Origin: G965267335 sp965267335
GTDB lineage: Bacteria > Bacteroidota > Bacteroidia > Cytophagales > JAAEPT01
Length of the DNA: 64,000 nt
Reading direction: 5' to 3'
NCBI GenBank assembly: GCA_965267335.1
Contig: OZ253953.1
Coordinates: forward strand, 1,860,001-1,924,000
Shown here: in pieces, positions 52,331 to 62,108 of the stretch
Layout: the number at the start of each line of letters is the position of its first letter
Position numbering within the stretch: the stretch's first letter is position 1
Program-made: the position numbers and the translations under genes
Notes under the pieces: generated by a model
What the model saw: the letters and a program-made list of their open reading frames with translations, nothing else
Databases searched by the model: none
What the model was told of the DNA's origin: nothing

Positions 52331-53758
52331 ATGCAACTAAGCGCCAGACAATCGATCAACTCACGCCATATAATGGTGCTGTTTATTCTGGTTTATACAA
52401 TTTGCAGCATCTTCAGTGTGGGCTACTACCATGCCGATGAGCACTTTCAGGTCATAGAGTTTGCTAATTACCATCTGGGAGGTGTTTCAATTAATGATAT
52501 GGCATGGGAGTATGGTGCACAGATTCGTCCCGGGTTGCAACCGTTTCTGACTTATCTAACCTTCAAAGCAGGAATGCTGCTGGGTATACAGGACCCATAC
52601 CTGCTGGCCATGTTGCTTCGATTTGTTGCCTCTGCTTTCTTTCTATTTGTTTGTTACAAGGCGTTCAAAGTATTGTCGCTGTCGTTTCAAGTTAAAAAAC
52701 CAATCATACTGCTATTACTCACTTTCGGAGTCTGGTACTTTCCAACCCTGGGCTGTCGGTGGAGTTCTGAAAACCTGTCTGCTGTTTTTTTTCTGTGGGG
52801 ACTGCTTCCTGTTCTGAAAGGACAATTTAAAGGCAGGCAGGCCCTAGGCACCGGATTACTTTGGGGCTGTGCTTTTGAATTTAGGTTCCAGATTGCATTT
52901 ATGATACTGGGGGCTCTTTTGTATTTGTTGATCGTGAAGAAAGAAAGGGTAAAACAGTTGTTGTGTATTGCTGCAGGAGGTAGTGTCGTTTTGGGGGTAT
53001 GTGTCTTTGTTGACTATTGGCTATACGGTGAATGGGTGTTTCCTCCCTACCAATACTTTTACATGAACATCGTTGAGGATGTGGCCAGTGAGTTCGGTCG
53101 GTATTCAATTACGCAGATGGTTGACAAAATGATATTTATGCCATTTGCATCTATTGGGTTTTTGAGTTTACTAGCCTTTTTGGTGTTTGTCATTCGTTAT
53201 CCTAAGCATGTGATTACCTGGTGTGTAATTCCATATCTCTTGATTCACTTCATGGTAGCTCACAAAGAATTAAGGTTCTTTTTCCCTCTAATAGTTTTTC
53301 TCCCCATTATGATATACAGTACATATCAGTGGATAGCGATGAAAACTTCCAAATGGGTGGTGTATGGATTGTGTGTATTGACGATTCCTGTGAATATTTT
53401 CGCGCTGTCCTATTCAATTATGGTTCCGGCTAATAAACATGTATACGCCATGAAACACCTAAGGCAATCGGATAAGCCGGTATGCAGCATATCTAATTGT
53501 AATATTTATAATCCTTTTGGCTTGAAGCATACATTTTATGGAACACCGGATTCAATCTGTGTGATCGAGGAATCTGAAATCAAGAATTTACAGATAACCA
53601 ATTCCGACATTATAATTACAAGTTCATTGGATAACCTAGGTGAAGGGTTTATTAAAGAAGATCAACTGTACCCCGACTGGTTGAGTAAAATTATGATTGA
53701 CCTGACTATGTCGAGAAAGAAGATGAACCTTTATTTTTTTAGACCAATAAGCAAATAG
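52331..53758 (+). CDS. GT22-like mannosyltransferase (ALG9/PIG-B type)
   Basis: 475 residues, about ten membrane helices. The N-terminal loop has 'HADEHFQ' (35-40; compare the HxDExFQ of GT22 enzymes) and a later loop has 'HKELRFFFP', the second family hallmark. These enzymes use polyprenyl-phosphate mannose or a similar donor at the membrane. Role in the cell: an extracytoplasmic glycan or lipid decoration. First chromosomal gene after the accessory block. Confidence 0.85.
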   Translation: MQLSARQSINSRHIMVLFILVYTICSIFSVGYYHADEHFQVIEFANYHLGGVSINDMAWEYGAQIRPGLQPFLTYLTFKAGMLLGIQDPYLLAMLLRFVASAFFLFVCYKAFKVLSLSFQVKKPIILLLLTFGVWYFPTLGCRWSSENLSAVFFLWGLLPVLKGQFKGRQALGTGLLWGCAFEFRFQIAFMILGALLYLLIVKKERVKQLLCIAAGGSVVLGVCVFVDYWLYGEWVFPPYQYFYMNIVEDVASEFGRYSITQMVDKMIFMPFASIGFLSLLAFLVFVIRYPKHVITWCVIPYLLIHFMVAHKELRFFFPLIVFLPIMIYSTYQWIAMKTSKWVVYGLCVLTIPVNIFALSYSIMVPANKHVYAMKHLRQSDKPVCSISNCNIYNPFGLKHTFYGTPDSICVIEESEIKNLQITNSDIIITSSLDNLGEGFIKEDQLYPDWLSKIMIDLTMSRKKMNLYFFRPISK

Positions 53759-53883
53759 ATTCCACACTACAATTCCCCAGATAATAGGATTTAGATTTTT
53801 GTGTTAAGCTCGCAACTTTCTGGCGACTTCTCTGTCCTATAGCTGAAACCTTAAATATTGACTTACAGAAACCTAAAACTATC

Positions 53884-54399
53884 ATGAGAAAACTATTTTT
53901 ATCATTAGCCGCGCTCGGCTATTTGTTACTATTTACCCACTGCAAAAAGGAAGATATTGAGCTGGTCGAGTGCACCAAGTATTTTGAATTTCATACCCAA
54001 TCACACCTTAACGGCCAAGAACATGCTACTGAAGCCAATGCTTACGATTTGGTCCTTGATGAACAAAAAGAAGCGGGATTCGAAGATTTGGAGCAGACGG
54101 ATATGCTCAAAGTCGAAGGGGAATATAACAGTTGGCGATCGGGAGAAGAGAATTCAACTCTTTTTGTGAAAGCTAATCAACTCAATTTTTTGCTTTGTAC
54201 GCCACATCAAGCAAAGGAAGCTTTTGAGTCAGGCAACTCATCCAAATATGTTAATAGTGTTTATATAGGTGATATTTATGTCGCCAGGTTGAGGAATACC
54301 GATCAATATGCGGTCATTGAAATTGATCAAATCATGAATCCAGATGGATGTATTGGAGGTTGTCTGGGACCGACTATCTACTTCTCCTACAAAAAATAG
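53884..54399 (+). CDS. Lipoprotein, first of a paralogous pair
   Basis: 171 residues, lipobox 'LLLFTHC'. Contains 'EANAYDLVLDE', 'STLFVKANQLNFLL', 'VYIGDIYVARLRNTDQYAVIEID' (in pieces) and a Cys-bearing end 'GCIGGCLGPTIYFSYKK', all matched in the next gene. Function unknown. Confidence 0.72.
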   Translation: MRKLFLSLAALGYLLLFTHCKKEDIELVECTKYFEFHTQSHLNGQEHATEANAYDLVLDEQKEAGFEDLEQTDMLKVEGEYNSWRSGEENSTLFVKANQLNFLLCTPHQAKEAFESGNSSKYVNSVYIGDIYVARLRNTDQYAVIEIDQIMNPDGCIGGCLGPTIYFSYKK

Positions 54400-54443
54400 C
54401 CTTATTCAATTTACTCAAGTTAGACTTATTAAAACCAATAGTT

Positions 54444-54965
54444 ATGAAAGCGAATTTAACATACCTTGTCGCATTAATGTTCTTGATCGCCTCTTGTAAA
54501 AAAGAAACAGTTTTTAAATGTGAGGAACAGGAACAAAATTATTTTGCAGAACATCACGAAGTAGTTCTATACTCAAAACCATTGACTTCTGAAGCTATCG
54601 CCTATGACCTGGTTGAAGATACTCCTATTGACGCTACTGATGATTACGAGATGTATGATTTAGTAAGTGCCGATAGCCTTGACACGGAGTATAATGCACG
54701 ATACAGAGTGGGCAATTTGTGTGCTACCACTTTCGTGAAAACGGATCTGAATTTTTACGTAGCCAATAAACTTACTGTCATAACAGCTTATGAGGAAGGT
54801 GTTCCGGTTGATGGTATTGAAGAACCGGCCATAGGTGATGTTTATATTGCAAAATTAAGAGGTTCCGATACCTATGCCGTCATTAAAATTGATGATATTT
54901 CTGACCCATTTACTTGTGGCCAGTATTGCTCGGCACCAGCACTCTATTTTTCATATTTAAAATAA
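54444..54965 (+). CDS. Lipoprotein, second of the paralogous pair
   Basis: 173 residues from the Met at 54444. Lipobox 'MFLIASC', then 'SEAIAYDLVED', 'TTFVKTDLNFYVAN', 'GDVYIAKLRGSDTYAVIKID' and end 'CGQYCSAPALYFSYLK'. Same layout as the preceding gene, so a tandem duplication that has diverged. Followed by a large hairpin (54981). Confidence 0.72.
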   Translation: MKANLTYLVALMFLIASCKKETVFKCEEQEQNYFAEHHEVVLYSKPLTSEAIAYDLVEDTPIDATDDYEMYDLVSADSLDTEYNARYRVGNLCATTFVKTDLNFYVANKLTVITAYEEGVPVDGIEEPAIGDVYIAKLRGSDTYAVIKIDDISDPFTCGQYCSAPALYFSYLK

Positions 54966-54980
54966 AGCTAAAATAATAAT

Positions 54981-55018
54981 CCACGGAAAGGGTAGACATT
55001 ATACTATCCTTTCTGTGG
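54981..55018 (+). terminator. 15-bp stem-loop after the lipoprotein pair
   Basis: ccacggaaagggtag / ctatcctttctgtgg with two G-T pairs; no T run after it. A terminator or mRNA end structure. Confidence 0.5.
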
Positions 55019-55137
55019 TATCTAACCAAACCGGGAAGCTAAATATTGATAATAAGGAATTTAGATATTAATTTGAATCAGATGTGGCTGATTAAGATTT
55101 AATGCAGTTGCAGAAGACTCTAACAATCAATTCCCTT

Positions 55138-55977
55138 ATGAAACAATTATTAATGTTTACCGGTTTAACTTTTTTTGCCTTCTCATGCTCATCCCAGCCC
55201 TCTCTTGAGCAAACATGGGAACTCACTGAAGGACTAAAAACCCCTGAATCAACTTTATACGATGTCGACCGGGACGTTATCTATGTGGCTAACATTAACA
55301 ACAATCCAGCACAAATGGACGGCAACGGATACATTTCCAAGATCAGTACTGATGGAAAAATGCTGGAAGAACAATGGGTCACCGGACTTAATGGTCCTAA
55401 GGGTATGGGGTACTATAAAAATAAGCTCTACGTGACCGACATTCTGCAAATTGTCGAGATCGATATAACCACCGGCCAAATAACAAATACTTATCCAGTA
55501 GCAGGGGCACAGTTTCTTAACGATCTCACGGTTGATGAAAAAGGTGACGTCTATGTATCCGATTCACAGGTAAGTAATATCATCCGTTTATCCGGGGGAA
55601 AGGTGAGCGTCTGGAGCGAGGACAAAGATTTGAGTAACTGTAATGGATTATTTGATCTGGGGGATGACATTGTTTTCGCGACCACGGGAGATGAAAAACT
55701 AAAGTCCATCAATAAGAAAACCGGTAAGATTACGACTCTTGTGAATGATATCGGGCATGGTGATGGAATCGCTGATTGCAACGATGGTGCTTATGTGGTT
55801 TCGGATTGGTATGGTAGGGTATACTATATTGGTAACAAGAAAAATAAAACACTACTGCTCGATACCAGAGAAAAGGAAATCAATGCGGCTGATATAGATT
55901 TTATACCGGAAAAGAATTTGCTGCTAGTACCCACTTTTTTCAAAAATTCAGTAGTTGCCTATACACTTACGCTATAA
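55138..55977 (+). CDS. Beta-propeller lipoprotein (SMP-30-like)
   Basis: 279 residues from the ATG at 55138. Lipobox 'FFAFSC'. Blades such as 'GPKGMGYYKNKLYVTDI', 'LNDLTVDEKGDVYVSDSQ' and 'CNGLFDLGDDIVFAT' give a six-bladed propeller like the one at 11905. Catalytic or binding role unknown. Confidence 0.78.
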   Translation: MKQLLMFTGLTFFAFSCSSQPSLEQTWELTEGLKTPESTLYDVDRDVIYVANINNNPAQMDGNGYISKISTDGKMLEEQWVTGLNGPKGMGYYKNKLYVTDILQIVEIDITTGQITNTYPVAGAQFLNDLTVDEKGDVYVSDSQVSNIIRLSGGKVSVWSEDKDLSNCNGLFDLGDDIVFATTGDEKLKSINKKTGKITTLVNDIGHGDGIADCNDGAYVVSDWYGRVYYIGNKKNKTLLLDTREKEINAADIDFIPEKNLLLVPTFFKNSVVAYTLTL

Positions 55978-56208
55978 AAATTGTATAAATTTTTTCGGCA
56001 ACACTACGCAAAATACCTAAGGATTAACCCTATATAAGAGCTTATAAAGCACGTTGTTATAGATTTTAAGGCGTTACTCATGCGATCATTGTGTAATCAA
56101 AAATAGATGGAACATTAATATTTTTTTAACTTAAAGTATCACTTTTCTTATTTTTGGGATAAATAAGAACTAATATGCCTGGCATATAGGTTAAAAAAAC
56201 ATCTACCA

Positions 56209-57129
56209 ATGAGGACAATCTATAACACGCTGGTGTTGCTTCTGCTTACAAATATATGCTTTGCGACACCTCCCACGGGAACAGATACAACTGTCACTCT
56301 CACCGCTACAGATTCGGTTTATTTTATGAAAAGTCTCCTGTCAACAGATATTGATGGAGACAGTGTCATTTTTACGATACAAACCTCTGCCGTTAACGGG
56401 ACAGGGGCAATAGATGCTCAAGGCAACTTGTATTATACCGCAAACCCGGGTTTTACATTAGGTTGTGACAGTATAAGATATACCGTGTGTGATGACGCTG
56501 GAGTTCCGGAGTGTAATACTGATACGTTTTCAATTGTTATACAGCGACAAGGTGACTCATTTGTTGCAGTGGATGATAGCGCTACAATTTACTCAGGAAC
56601 AGAAGTAGAGCTGGATTTAACAGTAAATGATACCACAACCGGATTTAGTTCGATAACCGTTAGTGCGATTACAAGTCCTACAAATGGGAACGCGATCGCA
56701 GCTACAGACTCAACAATTCTTATCAGTACTGTGGCTGGCCTTAGCAGCACTGAGACGTTTGATTACGAAATTTGTTCGGAAGTCTGTGCTTCAACCGGAT
56801 TTACAGTTTGTGATACAGGTACGGTAGTTTACAATGTTGTTATTTCTGATATCACTATCTATCAGGGGATTTCACCGGCAACAGCCGATGGTTATAATGA
56901 CGAGTGGATTATCGAAGGCATAGAGTCCTACCCTAATAACGAAGTTGTGATTATGAACCGTTGGGGAAATAAAGTATTTGATGCGTCAGGATATGATAAT
57001 AACAATGTAGTATGGAAGGGATTGAATGATTCCGGAAACGAGCTTCCTGATGGAGCTTACTTCTACATCGTTAAGCTCAACAATGACGATGATACGGTGT
57101 TTACAGGATACGTACAACTTAATAACTAG
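56209..57129 (+). CDS. Secreted protein with cadherin/Ig-like domains and T9SS type B C-terminal domain
   Basis: 306 residues. Signal peptide (~1-20), two beta domains ('LLSTDIDGDSVIFTIQTS', 'YTVCDDAG' and 'YEICSEVC'), and ~90 residues of type B C-terminal domain ('ISPATADGYNDEWIIEGIESY', 'VVIMNRWGNKVFD', 'GYVQL'). The PorP/SprF gene follows 8 bases later, the usual partner for secretion and surface attachment of type B proteins. Confidence 0.9.
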   Translation: MRTIYNTLVLLLLTNICFATPPTGTDTTVTLTATDSVYFMKSLLSTDIDGDSVIFTIQTSAVNGTGAIDAQGNLYYTANPGFTLGCDSIRYTVCDDAGVPECNTDTFSIVIQRQGDSFVAVDDSATIYSGTEVELDLTVNDTTTGFSSITVSAITSPTNGNAIAATDSTILISTVAGLSSTETFDYEICSEVCASTGFTVCDTGTVVYNVVISDITIYQGISPATADGYNDEWIIEGIESYPNNEVVIMNRWGNKVFDASGYDNNNVVWKGLNDSGNELPDGAYFYIVKLNNDDDTVFTGYVQLNN

Positions 57130-57137
57130 CCCGCCCT

Positions 57138-58052
57138 ATGAGAAAGATAAAAATATTAATAATGGGAGTGTTTTGTGCTGCAACATGGAGCACTTATGCT
57201 CAACACGAGGCGATGTTTACTCAATATATGAACAATGAGCTTGTAGTTAACCCGGCCTATGCAGGAAGTCAGGAGGCGTTGAGTGTTACTGCACTATATA
57301 GGAATCAATGGGCTGGTTTTGCAGGAGCCCCAAAAACCATGTCACTTAACGCTCATACTCTTTTGAGAAATGATCACATAGGTTTAGGTGGTTATATTGT
57401 AAGTGATGAAATCGGAGCTAATAGTACAACCCATATGTTTGGGACAGCAGCTTACCGAACGAAAGTGGCAGATGATATTGATATACATTTCGGTATCTCT
57501 GTGGGTGTAAGTAATTACAAAGGCAGTTACGGAGACCTGTTTGTCCAAAATAGTGCGGACCCTAATTTCTCAGAAAACTACTCCTCAATCAATCCTAATT
57601 TTGGTGCCGGAGTATATATGTATTCCGATAAGTTTTATATCGGTGCTGGTTCACCAAGGCTCCTGTGGACTACCTCTAAAGTTGGTTTCTATGAGGCCTT
57701 TAGTCAGAGAGCTCACGGATTCTTGACTTCGGGCTACGTTTTTGATCTTGCGGACTTTGTGAAGTTCAAGCCTACCGTGTTCTTCAAGTTCGTTCCGGGC
57801 TCACCATCAGAGCTGGATTTGACGGCAAACTTTATATACAAAGACAAGTATTGGGGCGGATTAGCTTACAGAAGCGGAGAGTCAGTGGATTTGTTGGTTA
57901 TGTATCAGTTCAACCAACAATTTAAGCTTGGTTATTCCTATGACATTGGTATTAATTCACTAAGTCCTTACAACGGTGGTTCTCATGAGTTTGTACTCAA
58001 TTATAGATTCCACTACGTAAAATCAAATCATATTTCACCAAGGTATTTCTAA
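57138..58052 (+). CDS. sprF: PorP/SprF-family T9SS outer-membrane protein
   Basis: 304 residues. Signal peptide to 'TYAQ', then the family opening 'HEAMFTQYMNNELVVNPAYAGS' and a beta-rich outer-membrane domain ('GLGGYIVSDEIG', ending 'NYRFHYVKS'). PorP/SprF proteins anchor or receive T9SS type B cargo at the cell surface. It lies between the type B protein and OmpA-like gene, with 8- and 12-base gaps. Symbol by family only. Confidence 0.9.
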   Translation: MRKIKILIMGVFCAATWSTYAQHEAMFTQYMNNELVVNPAYAGSQEALSVTALYRNQWAGFAGAPKTMSLNAHTLLRNDHIGLGGYIVSDEIGANSTTHMFGTAAYRTKVADDIDIHFGISVGVSNYKGSYGDLFVQNSADPNFSENYSSINPNFGAGVYMYSDKFYIGAGSPRLLWTTSKVGFYEAFSQRAHGFLTSGYVFDLADFVKFKPTVFFKFVPGSPSELDLTANFIYKDKYWGGLAYRSGESVDLLVMYQFNQQFKLGYSYDIGINSLSPYNGGSHEFVLNYRFHYVKSNHISPRYF

Positions 58053-58064
58053 TCCGGAGAAAAG

Positions 58065-60386
58065 ATGAAGAGAAAAGCATTACTTATTATACTGGCAGGA
58101 TTCACTGCACTTACAGGTTCTTTTGCTCAAAAAATGACTTTACAAGATAAAGCAGATGAGCGCTTCAATATGTTAGATTATTATACTGCCATTGATTATT
58201 ATAAGAAAGTCAATAGTAAGACACCTGCTGATAGTATTAAGGCCAAAATAGCCCTTTCGTATTATAAATTGAATAAGACGGATGATGCCGAATACTGGTA
58301 TGACAAAATAGATAACGTTGCCGACCTGGCGGACAAAAATCATCAATTCATCTATGCGGAAGTATTAGCGACTAATGGGGAACATGAAGAGGCTAAAGGT
58401 TGGTACGAAAAGTATCTGAGTTTTGCTGGAAACAAGGAAAAAATTACCAAGGCTAAGATCGATGCGATTGACAATCTGGAATACTTTGCCAAGGACACCA
58501 TAAGCTATGAGATCGAGAGATTAACCATGAACTCAACGTTCAATGCGTTCAGTCCAGCGTTTTATGCAGATGGAATTATCTTTGTTTCGGATAGACGATG
58601 GGAATTCGGTATTAAACACAAGTACCAACATAAGAAAGTTTTGTACTACGACTTGTTTTATGTGCCATTGGATACTTCCAAAACCAGTTACTTGAAGATC
58701 AAACACTTTGACAATAACATCAACTCTAAATTTCATGAGGGTCAGGTTACTGTAAATGGCGATGGTCATGAAATGATTTTTACCAGAAACTACTTTGAGC
58801 ATGGCGCAATTAAGGAGAGCGAAAATGGCCTTTCCAAACTTAGTCTGTTTCTTGCTCATGGTAAAGACTCAGCCAACCCCCACGGCTGGAGTCATGTTGA
58901 AGAAATTCCGTTGAATAATGTGAACTACTCTGTTGGCCATCCAACAGCAACTAAAGATTTTAAAACACTCTATTTTGTGAGTGATATGCCAGGAGGTTAT
59001 GGTGGAGCAGATATTTACATTACCACTTATGAACATGGCAAATGGTCAACTCCTAAAAACCTGGGTGATAAGGTCAATACTGCAGGTAACGAAATGTTCC
59101 CTTTCATAGCAGCGGACGGAAGTTTGTTTTTCACATCCAACGGCCATGGCGGCCTTGGAGGATTAGACGTATTTCAGGCCTACTCCGATGCTGACGGTAA
59201 TTTTATAGAAGTAAGAAACCTGGGTCAGCCAATTAACTCAAGCAAAGATGATTTCAGCATGATTGTGAATGATGACTTTACCGTAGGTTACTTTGCGACT
59301 AATAGAAAAGAAATTTGGGGGGATGATATCTACCGGATCAATATTAAAGACACCCGTTTTCCTTTGAGTGGAAATATTTACTCTCTCTTAGAAGGTGCTT
59401 CAGAAGATAAGAAGGAACTTTTGGCAGGTGCTACTATTCAGGTTCTGGATAAGAAATCAGGTTTCATCATGGCCAGAGCAAAAACGGATTCTTCTGGTAA
59501 TTTCAAAGTGAACCTGAGAATTGCCCATGACTATGTCATCAAAGCATCCAAAGCTTCGTACAAGTCAGCTGAAAAAGACCTGCTCTTCCTAAAGAAGACC
59601 GATCTCGGGCCCGAGGAAACTACTCTCACACTTATGGAGCCGTTCACCAAAATTCGGGTATCGATTCCGGTTAAGGATAAGCAATCTGACTCTCCTCTAG
59701 CCGGGGTGACCATACACGTCCTGGATGAAGCTACTCATCAAACATCAGTAGTTAAGTCTGATGCAAGTGGTAATATCAAGCTGGAGCTTTCTCCTTACAC
59801 CAAATACGTAATCAAGGGACAAAAAATCGGCTACCTTTCCAATTGCGGAAGATTCGAGACAGATGAAGCAACGAAAGAAGTTTTGTCTCCCGATAAGCCA
59901 CTTTATTTGAAAAAAATAGAGCTGGAAGATAAAATCGTATTACAAAATGTTTACTTCGATGTGACCAAATGGGATATCCGTCCTGATGCTGCGGTTGAGT
60001 TGGATAAGGTTGTTGAATTTATCAAAGAACACCCTGGTATCTCTGTGGAGCTTGGAGCACATACCGATGCGCGAGGCGATGATAAATACAACCTAAAGCT
60101 GTCTCAAAAAAGAGCTGAGTCATCAGTGAAGTACATCGTGAGTCAAGGCGTTTCCGAAGACTATATCACAGCTAAGGGGTATGGGGAAACTGTTCTGACC
60201 AACCATTGCAAGAGTGGAGTACGATGCAAGGAAGAAGAGCATCAGCAAAACCGTAGAGTGGAAATAAAGATTACCGGTGTGAAAGAGCCTTCTGAAGAAG
60301 ATAAAGATGCAATCGACCACGAGACATCAGGCCTAGATCCGAAAGGGAATTATAATGATTGCCAGGAATTGAATCTTGGGCAGTAA
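58065..60386 (+). CDS. OmpA-family protein with TPR-like, PD40 and carboxypeptidase-regulatory-like domains
   Basis: 773 residues. Signal peptide (~1-22); TPR-like helices (~25-140); PD40/WD-like repeats (~165-400, 'VSDMPGGYGGADIYITTY', 'FFTSNGHGGLGGLDVF'); two Ig/CarboxypepD-like domains (~430-520, ~530-610); OmpA peptidoglycan-binding domain (~625-745, 'VYFDVTKWDIRPDA', 'GAHTDARGDDKYN', 'LSQKRAESVKYI'-type order). This is the T9SS/gliding PorE-like arrangement that ties outer-membrane complexes to peptidoglycan. Last gene of the cassette. Confidence 0.92.
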   Translation: MKRKALLIILAGFTALTGSFAQKMTLQDKADERFNMLDYYTAIDYYKKVNSKTPADSIKAKIALSYYKLNKTDDAEYWYDKIDNVADLADKNHQFIYAEVLATNGEHEEAKGWYEKYLSFAGNKEKITKAKIDAIDNLEYFAKDTISYEIERLTMNSTFNAFSPAFYADGIIFVSDRRWEFGIKHKYQHKKVLYYDLFYVPLDTSKTSYLKIKHFDNNINSKFHEGQVTVNGDGHEMIFTRNYFEHGAIKESENGLSKLSLFLAHGKDSANPHGWSHVEEIPLNNVNYSVGHPTATKDFKTLYFVSDMPGGYGGADIYITTYEHGKWSTPKNLGDKVNTAGNEMFPFIAADGSLFFTSNGHGGLGGLDVFQAYSDADGNFIEVRNLGQPINSSKDDFSMIVNDDFTVGYFATNRKEIWGDDIYRINIKDTRFPLSGNIYSLLEGASEDKKELLAGATIQVLDKKSGFIMARAKTDSSGNFKVNLRIAHDYVIKASKASYKSAEKDLLFLKKTDLGPEETTLTLMEPFTKIRVSIPVKDKQSDSPLAGVTIHVLDEATHQTSVVKSDASGNIKLELSPYTKYVIKGQKIGYLSNCGRFETDEATKEVLSPDKPLYLKKIELEDKIVLQNVYFDVTKWDIRPDAAVELDKVVEFIKEHPGISVELGAHTDARGDDKYNLKLSQKRAESSVKYIVSQGVSEDYITAKGYGETVLTNHCKSGVRCKEEEHQQNRRVEIKITGVKEPSEEDKDAIDHETSGLDPKGNYNDCQELNLGQ

Positions 60387-60417
60387 CTTCAAAGGGTAGT
60401 TTAAATAATAAAATCTG

Positions 60418-60464
60418 AATGTTAAATATTAAAGGGACACTGATCCATTTTAATATTTAACATT
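60418..60464. terminator. AT-rich 16-bp stem between convergent genes
   Basis: Perfect arms aatgttaaatattaaa / tttaatatttaacatt with a 15-base loop; likely a bidirectional terminator for the OmpA gene and the gene at 60477. Confidence 0.65.
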
Positions 60465-60476
60465 TGACGTTTAACT

Positions 60477-61010
60477 TTAATATTCTATCGAATATTCTCC
60501 TCCATCAGGCACTTCGATTACTTCATTTACATAAGGAACATCATCAACTTCAACATGGTAGGTGACATACACCTCTCCATCTTTGTACCAATAGACGTAG
60601 ATTGAGGTTTCCGATTTAGAGTCTGCTCCCATGAAGGTGTGCTCAATACCAATATCTATCCTCTTAATGGGAGCACCATTCTCCTTGCTAAAGTATGTTA
60701 AACGACTTCCTTCACTAGCTGTCATACAACCTCCATCAGAGACTGTTTTCTCTTCAATGATCAAAGTGTCGCCCAGGAGAGTTGTGTAATAGGTCCAGCT
60801 GTAGCTAGCCATAGGAGGTTGGTCTTCGCAATCTTCACAATCCGTGTAACTGCTGTCCTCGATATATATTGCCTCGAGCTGTATTTCAGAAATTTGGTTT
60901 TCTATTTTTTTGATGAATCCCTTTTTCGCCATCTTGCCATCTTTGTCTAATTGTCCGTAGCCAAGTGGTGAAATGAGTAGTAACGATATTATATGAATTA
61001 AATATTTCAT
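60477..61010 (-). CDS. Secreted protein of unknown function
   Basis: 177 residues from the Met at 61010. Signal peptide to 'GYGQ'. Contains 'DCEDCED', and a C-terminal beta-rich half with many acidic and aromatic residues ('TSIYVYWYKDGEVYVTYHV'). No family recognised. It is divergent from moaCB with only 26 bases between starts. Confidence 0.65.
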   Translation of the reverse strand: MKYLIHIISLLLISPLGYGQLDKDGKMAKKGFIKKIENQISEIQLEAIYIEDSSYTDCEDCEDQPPMASYSWTYYTTLLGDTLIIEEKTVSDGGCMTASEGSRLTYFSKENGAPIKRIDIGIEHTFMGADSKSETSIYVYWYKDGEVYVTYHVEVDDVPYVNEVIEVPDGGEYSIEY

Positions 61011-61036
61011 CGAATTATTAACTTGCAGGTTCACTT

Positions 61037-61948
61037 ATGGTTGATATTACTCACAAAAATAATACCCTTCGTCAGGCTATTGCTCAGGCGGTAGTTAAGG
61101 TATCATCTCAAGATACGATAGATATTATTAATAATAACAAAGTTCCAAAAGGTAACATTTTCGAGATGTCCAAAGCCGCTGGGCTTTTTGCTGTAAAGAA
61201 AACCGCGGAAATGATTCCTGACTGTCATCCATTACCGGTGGAGTATACAGGTATTAGCCATGAAGTTTCAGGGTTAGAAATCATTATCAATGTTGAGGTT
61301 AAAACAATTTACCGGACTGGAGTAGAAGTGGAGGCCATGCATGGTGCCTCTGTGGTGGCTTTGACAATATATGATATGCTCAAGCCTGTAGATAAGGGTA
61401 TTGAAATTGGTCAGATAAAGTTAATAAGTAAAAAAGGAGGGAAGTCATCCTTCAGGAATAAACCGGGAGCTTCCTTTAAGGCAGGGGTGATTGTTTGTTC
61501 TGACTCAATATCCAAGGGAATAAAAGAAGATAAAGCAGGTAAAGCTATTCAGGAAAAATTGGAGGGTCATCAGGTTGAGGTACCGTATTATAAAATCATT
61601 CCCGATGAGGTAGATCAAATTCAAAAGGAAGTCAACGCCCTATATGATGATCACTATGATATCGTAATCGTCACTGGTGGTACAGGATTATCAAGACGGG
61701 ATGTAACCCCTGAGGCGCTGAAGCCATTGCTTGATAGAGAAATTCCGGGTATAGAAGAAGCCATACGTTCATATGGACAGGAGAGGACCCCTTATTCCAT
61801 GTTATCAAGAAGCGTAGCGGGTGTCAAAGGAGAAACTCTAGTATTAGGCATCCCCGGTTCAACGAAAGGAGCACAGGAGTCAGTTGATGCTGTTTTTCCT
61901 TTTGTACTTCACTTATTTGGGATAATTAAGGGAGCGAGACATGAATAA
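61037..61948 (+). CDS. moaCB: MoaC-MoaB fusion, molybdenum cofactor biosynthesis
   Basis: 303 residues. ~1-150 is MoaC (cyclic pyranopterin monophosphate synthase; 'KKTAEMIPDCHPLP', 'GVEVEAMHGASVVALTIYDM'), ~155-303 is MoaB/Mog-like molybdopterin adenylyltransferase ('GVIVCSDSISKG', 'IVIVTGGTGLSRRDVTPE', 'GSTKGAQE'). The MoaC-MoaB fusion is a known form in Bacteroidota. No other molybdenum-cofactor gene lies in the window. Confidence 0.93.
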   Translation: MVDITHKNNTLRQAIAQAVVKVSSQDTIDIINNNKVPKGNIFEMSKAAGLFAVKKTAEMIPDCHPLPVEYTGISHEVSGLEIIINVEVKTIYRTGVEVEAMHGASVVALTIYDMLKPVDKGIEIGQIKLISKKGGKSSFRNKPGASFKAGVIVCSDSISKGIKEDKAGKAIQEKLEGHQVEVPYYKIIPDEVDQIQKEVNALYDDHYDIVIVTGGTGLSRRDVTPEALKPLLDREIPGIEEAIRSYGQERTPYSMLSRSVAGVKGETLVLGIPGSTKGAQESVDAVFPFVLHLFGIIKGARHE

Positions 61949-62108
61949 CTTTCGGATTTTAAAGTCTAAATGTTAAACACTAAAGTTGTTGACAGACAGT
62001 AATTTATAATTTATTATTTATCATTTAATATTTAAACTTCTTCGAAGAAGTGTGGTGTCTTCCGATTTCCCTCTCTATTCATTAATTTCACCTCTCTAAT
62101 CACCCGTA

